DNA from: Ophthalmolycus amberensis
Taxonomy: Eukaryota > Chordata > Actinopteri > Perciformes > Zoarcidae
Length of the DNA stretch: 64,000 bases
Direction: 5' to 3'
Assembly (NCBI GenBank): GCA_024529925.1
Contig: JAFEUB010001186.1
Coordinates: 62,001 to 126,000, forward strand
The notes under the pieces are model-generated. The model worked only from the letters and a program-made list of their open reading frames with translations. It had not been told where the DNA came from and searched no databases. Positions 58,350 through 64,000 of this stretch are shown piece by piece. The position numbers and the translations under genes were made by a program. Within the stretch, counting starts at the first letter, position 1; each line of letters begins with the position of its first letter.

Positions 58350-60946
58350 ACACACATTACAAACACACACACAGACTCTCATAGACACACACATTATAAA
58401 CACACACACAGACTCTCATAGACACACACATTATAAACACACACACACAGACTCTCATAGACACACACATTATGAACACACACAGACTCTCATAGACACA
58501 CACATTACAAACACACACACATACTCTCATAGACACACACATTACAAACACACACACATACTCTCATAGACACACACATTATAAACACACACACATACTC
58601 TCATAGACACACACATTATAAACACACACACACAGACTCTCATAGACACACACATTATAAACACACACACAGACTCTCATAGACACACACATTACAAACA
58701 CACACACATACTCTCATAGACACACACATTATAAACACACACACACATACTCTCATAGACACACACATTATAAACACACACACAGACTCTCATAGACACA
58801 CACATTATAAACACACACACACAGACTCTCATAGACACACACATTATAAACACACACACATACTCTCATAGACACACACATTATAAACACACACATTATA
58901 AACACACACACATGCTCTCATAGACACACACATTACAAACACACACACAGACTCTCATAGACACACACATTATAAACACACACACACAGACTCTCATAGA
59001 CACACACATTATAAACACACACACATACTCTCATAGACACACACATTATAAACACACACACAGACTCTCATAGACACACACATTATAAACACACACACAG
59101 ACTCTCATAGACACACACATTATGAACACACACACACAGACTCTCATAGACACACACATTATAAACACACACACATACTCTCATAGACACACACATTATA
59201 AACACACACAGACTCTCATAAACACACACATTATAAACACACACACATACTCTCATAGACACACACATTATAAACACACACACAGACTCTCATAGACACA
59301 CACATTACAAACACACACACAGACTCTCATAGACACACACATTATAAACACACACACAGACTCTCATAGACACACACATTATAAACACACACACAGACTC
59401 TCATAGACACACACATTATAAACACACACACAGACTCTCATAGACACACACATTATAAACACACACACACAGACTCTCATAGACACACACATTATAAACA
59501 CACACACATACTCTCATAGACACACACATTATAAACACACACACATACTCTCATAGACACACACATTATAAACACACACAGACTCTCATAGACACACACA
59601 TTATAAACACACACAGACTCTCATAGACACACACATTATAAACACACACACAGACTCTCATAGACACACACATTATAAACACACACACACAGACTCTCAT
59701 AGACACACACATTATAAACACACACACACAGACTCTCATAGACACACACATTATAAACACACACACATACTCTCATAGACACACACATTATAAACACACA
59801 CACACAGACTCTCATAGACACACACATTATAAACACACACACAGACTCTCATAGACACACACATTATAAACACACAGACAGACTCTCATAGACACACACA
59901 TTATAAACACACACACACAGACTCTCATAGACACACACATTATAAACACACAGACAGACTCTCATAGACACACACATTATAAACACACACACACATACTC
60001 TCATAGACACACACATTATGAACACACACAGACTCTCATAAACACACACATTATAAACACACACAGACTCTCATAGACACACACATTATAAACACACACA
60101 CAGACTCTCATAGACACACACATTATAAACACACACATACTCTCATAGACACACACATTATAAACACACACAGACTCTCATAGACACACACATTATAAAC
60201 ACACACACAGACTCTCATAGACACACACATTATAAACACACACATACTCTCATAGACACACACATTATAAACACACACACATACTCTCATCAACACACAC
60301 GTTATAAACACACACACAGACTCTCATAGACACACACATTATAAACACACACAGACTCTCATAAACACACACATTATAAACACACACACATACTCTCATA
60401 GACACACACATTATAAACACACACACATACTCTCATCAACACACACATTATAAACACACACACATACTCTCATAGACACACACATTATAAACACACACAG
60501 ACTCTCATAAACACACACATTATAAACACACACACATACTCTCATAGACACACACATTATAAACACACACACATACTCTCATCAACACACACATTATAAA
60601 CACACACACATACTCTCATCAACACACACATTATAAACACACACAGACTCTCATAAACACACACATTATAAACACACACAGACTCTCATAGACACACACA
60701 TTATAAACACACACACATACTCTCATCAACACACACATTATAAACACACACACATACTCTCATCAACACACACATTATAAACACACACAGACTCTCATAG
60801 ACACACACATTATAAACACACACAGACTCTCATAAACACACACATTATAAACACACACACATACTCTCATAGACACACACATTATAAACACACACAGACT
60901 CATAGACACACACATTATCAACACACACACACAGACTCTCATAGAC
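58350..60946. repeat. Higher-order block A of the CA-rich array
   Basis: Rare variants mark it: TTATGAAC at 58474, a double TTATAAAC plus CATGCTCTC at 58914, ACGTTATAAAC at 60301, and ATTATCAAC at 60919. The same markers recur in order in block B at an offset of 2597 bp in the first part and 2786 bp in the last part. Confidence 0.85.
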
Positions 60947-63733
60947 ACACACATTACAAACACACACACAGACTCTCATAGACACACACATTATAAACAC
61001 ACACACAGACTCTCATAGACACACACATTATAAACACACACACACAGACTCTCATAGACACACACATTATGAACACACACAGACTCTCATAGACACACAC
61101 ATTACAAACACACACACATACTCTCATAGACACACACATTACAAACACACACACATACTCTCATAGACACACACATTATAAACACACACACATACTCTCA
61201 TAGACACACACATTATAAACACACACACACAGACTCTCATAGACACACACATTATAAACACACACACAGACTCTCATAGACACACACATTACAAACACAC
61301 ACACATACTCTCATAGACACACACATTATAAACACACACACACATACTCTCATAGACACACACATTATAAACACACACACAGACTCTCATAGACACACAC
61401 ATTATAAACACACACACACAGACTCTCATAGACACACACATTATAAACACACACACATACTCTCATAGACACACACATTATAAACACACACATTATAAAC
61501 ACACACACATGCTCTCATAGACACACACATTACAAACACACACACAGACTCTCATAGACACACACATTATAAACACACACACACAGACTCTCATAGACAC
61601 ACACATTATAAACACACACACATACTCTCATAGACACACACATTATAAACACACACACAGACTCTCATAGACACACACATTATAAACACACACACAGACT
61701 CTCATAGACACACACATTATGAACACACACACACAGACTCTCATAGACACACACATTATAAACACACACACATACTCTCATAGACACACACATTATAAAC
61801 ACACACAGACTCTCATAAACACACACATTATAAACACACACACATACTCTCATAGACACACACATTATAAACACACACACAGACTCTCATAGACACACAC
61901 ATTACAAACACACACACAGACTCTCATAGACACACACATTATAAACACACACACAGACTCTCATAGACACACACATTATAAACACACACACACACTCTCA
62001 TAGACACACACATTATAAACACACACACAGACTCTCATAGACACACACATTATAAACACACACACAGACTCTCATAGACACACACATTATAAACACACAC
62101 ACACAGACTCTCATAGACACACACATTATAAACACACACACATACTCTCATAGACACACACATTATAAACACACACACATACTCTCATAGACACACACAT
62201 TATAAACACACACAGACTCTCATAGACACACACATTATAAACACACACAGACTCTCATAGACACACACATTATAAACACACACACAGACTCTCATAGACA
62301 CACACATTATAAACACACACACACAGACTCTCATAGACACACACATTATAAACACACACACACAGACTCTCATAGACACACACATTATAAACACACACAC
62401 AGACTCTCATAGACACACACATTATAAACACACACACATACTCTCATAGACACACACATTATAAACACACACACACAGACTCTCATAGACACACACATTA
62501 TAAACACACACACACAGACTCTCATAGACACACACATTATAAACACACAGACAGACTCTCATAGACACACACATTATAAACACACACACACAGACTCTCA
62601 TAGACACACACATTATAAACACACACACAGACTCTCATAGACACACACATTATAAACACACAGACAGACTCTCATAGACACACACATTATAAACACACAC
62701 ACACAGACTCTCATAGACACACACATTATAAACACACAGACAGACTCTCATAGACACACACATTATAAACACACACACACATACTCTCATAGACACACAC
62801 ATTATGAACACACACAGACTCTCATAAACACACACATTATAAACACACACAGACTCTCATAGACACACACATTATAAACACACACACAGACTCTCATAGA
62901 CACACACATTATAAACACACACATACTCTCATAGACACACACATTATAAACACACACAGACTCTCATAGACACACACATTATAAACACACACACAGACTC
63001 TCATAGACACACACATTATAAACACACACATACTCTCATAGACACACACATTATAAACACACACACATACTCTCATCAACACACACGTTATAAACACACA
63101 CACAGACTCTCATAGACACACACATTATAAACACACACAGACTCTCATAAACACACACATTATAAACACACACACATACTCTCATAGACACACACATTAT
63201 AAACACACACACATACTCTCATCAACACACACATTATAAACACACACACATACTCTCATAGACACACACATTATAAACACACACAGACTCTCATAAACAC
63301 ACACATTATAAACACACACACATACTCTCATAGACACACACATTATAAACACACACACATACTCTCATCAACACACACATTATAAACACACACACATACT
63401 CTCATCAACACACACATTATAAACACACACAGACTCTCATAAACACACACATTATAAACACACACAGACTCTCATAGACACACACATTATAAACACACAC
63501 ACATACTCTCATCAACACACACATTATAAACACACACACATACTCTCATCAACACACACATTATAAACACACACAGACTCTCATAGACACACACATTATA
63601 AACACACACAGACTCTCATAAACACACACATTATAAACACACACACATACTCTCATAGACACACACATTATAAACACACACAGACTCATAGACACACACA
63701 TTATCAACACACACACACAGACTCTCATAGACA
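60947..63733. repeat. Higher-order block B of the CA-rich array
   Basis: Matching markers are at 61071, 61511, 63087 and 63705. The block starts where block A ends, so the two form a tandem duplication. The 189-bp length excess arises near 62390-62660, where B has about five extra units. Confidence 0.85.
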
Positions 63734-64000
63734 CACACATTATGAACACACACACAGACTCTCATAAACACACACATTATAAACACACACAGACTCATAG
63801 ACACACACATTATCAACACACACACACAGACTCTCATAGACACACACATTATAAACACACACACACAGACTCTCATAGACACACACATTATGAACACACA
63901 CACAGACTCTCATAAACACACCCATTATAAACACACACACACACTCTCATCAACACACACATTATAAACACACACACACACACTCTCATAAACACACACA

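Larger units (their letters stand above)
57064..64000. repeat. CA-rich minisatellite/satellite array, 34-40-bp unit, runs off the window
   Basis: Each unit is CTCTCATAGAC, then ACACACATTATAAAC, then an (AC)n run of variable length, then AGA or ATA before the next CTCTC. Length divided by a mean near 37 bp gives roughly 185 units (estimate). Variants are TCATAAAC or TCATCAAC for TCATAGAC, TTACAAAC or TTATGAAC for TTATAAAC, and GACT or TACT at the join. The array has higher-order structure: 58350-60946 and 60947-63733 are near-copies (see findings). All minus-strand Cys-Val-Met-rich frames of 64-170 codons and plus-strand Thr-His frames are translations of the repeat. Alternating CA tracts favour Z-DNA. 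The right edge is not seen. Confidence 0.98.

Noticed and set aside
56900..63940. Cys-Val-Met-rich minus-strand frames of 64-170 codons (and Thr-His plus-strand frames) as a protein family
   Set aside because: They are translations of the CA-rich array, start and stop at variant units, and repeat as the units do.
57064..64000. CRISPR array
   Set aside because: The repeats are contiguous with no unique spacers, vary in length through (AC)n, and the context is vertebrate.

Overview
The window is vertebrate nuclear DNA, almost certainly from a spiny-rayed teleost fish. The evidence is dense (CA)n/(GT)n and (CT)n/(GA)n microsatellites, a tRNA-derived SINE of the type common in acanthomorphs, degraded L2/CR1-like and RTE-like LINEs, hAT remnants of the ZBED5/FAM200/GTF2IRD2-like group, a solo endogenous-retrovirus LTR, and many short terminal-inverted-repeat (TIR) elements. 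I find no intact host protein-coding gene, rRNA or functional tRNA. Nearly all open frames are chance frames, transposon debris, or products of repeats whose sequence lacks stop codons.

Layout. 1-16 kb: SINE copies (315-626, 10275-10372), a 3' LINE fragment (3104-3590, minus), copies of a TIR repeat family called D here, and a 398-bp MITE-like element (6355-6752). 16-30 kb: a three-monomer repeat abutting a small hAT-like element, a hAT zinc-finger remnant (17627-17800), more D copies (a complete one at 25411-25917), and two weak exon candidates (19868-20197, 29250-29309). 29.5-34 kb: a 17-bp perfect hairpin, a small CpG island with a TATA-like box downstream, and a hAT element carrying a GC-rich insert, a transposase remnant and a duplicated 110-bp block with YY1-like and E-box motifs. 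37-45 kb: a hAT-type MITE in an (AT)n tract with an 8-bp target duplication, an RTE remnant, the solo LTR with a TGGC target duplication, a repeat of family E joined to a LINE reverse-transcriptase fragment, a 43-bp minisatellite of small palindromes, and a long foldback element. 46-52 kb: two more family E copies, a 9-bp tandem repeat and microsatellites.

The last 11.4 kb is dominated by two large tandem arrays. One is about 1.47 kb of a 19-bp purine unit (52639-54110) that produces very long spurious frames on both strands and has mirror symmetry suited to triplex DNA. The other is at least 6.9 kb of a 34-40-bp CA-rich unit with a TTATAAAC core (57064 to the window end). That array has a second level of order: a block of about 2.6 kb (58350-60946) is followed at once by a near-copy of about 2.8 kb (60947-63733).

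No genes here act together as a pathway. The structural points of interest are the two arrays and their higher-order structure, the foldback and minisatellite pair, the CpG island, and the composite 32-34 kb region. Coordinates of old repeats are approximate to about 10-30 bp, and family assignments come from recognition rather than database search.
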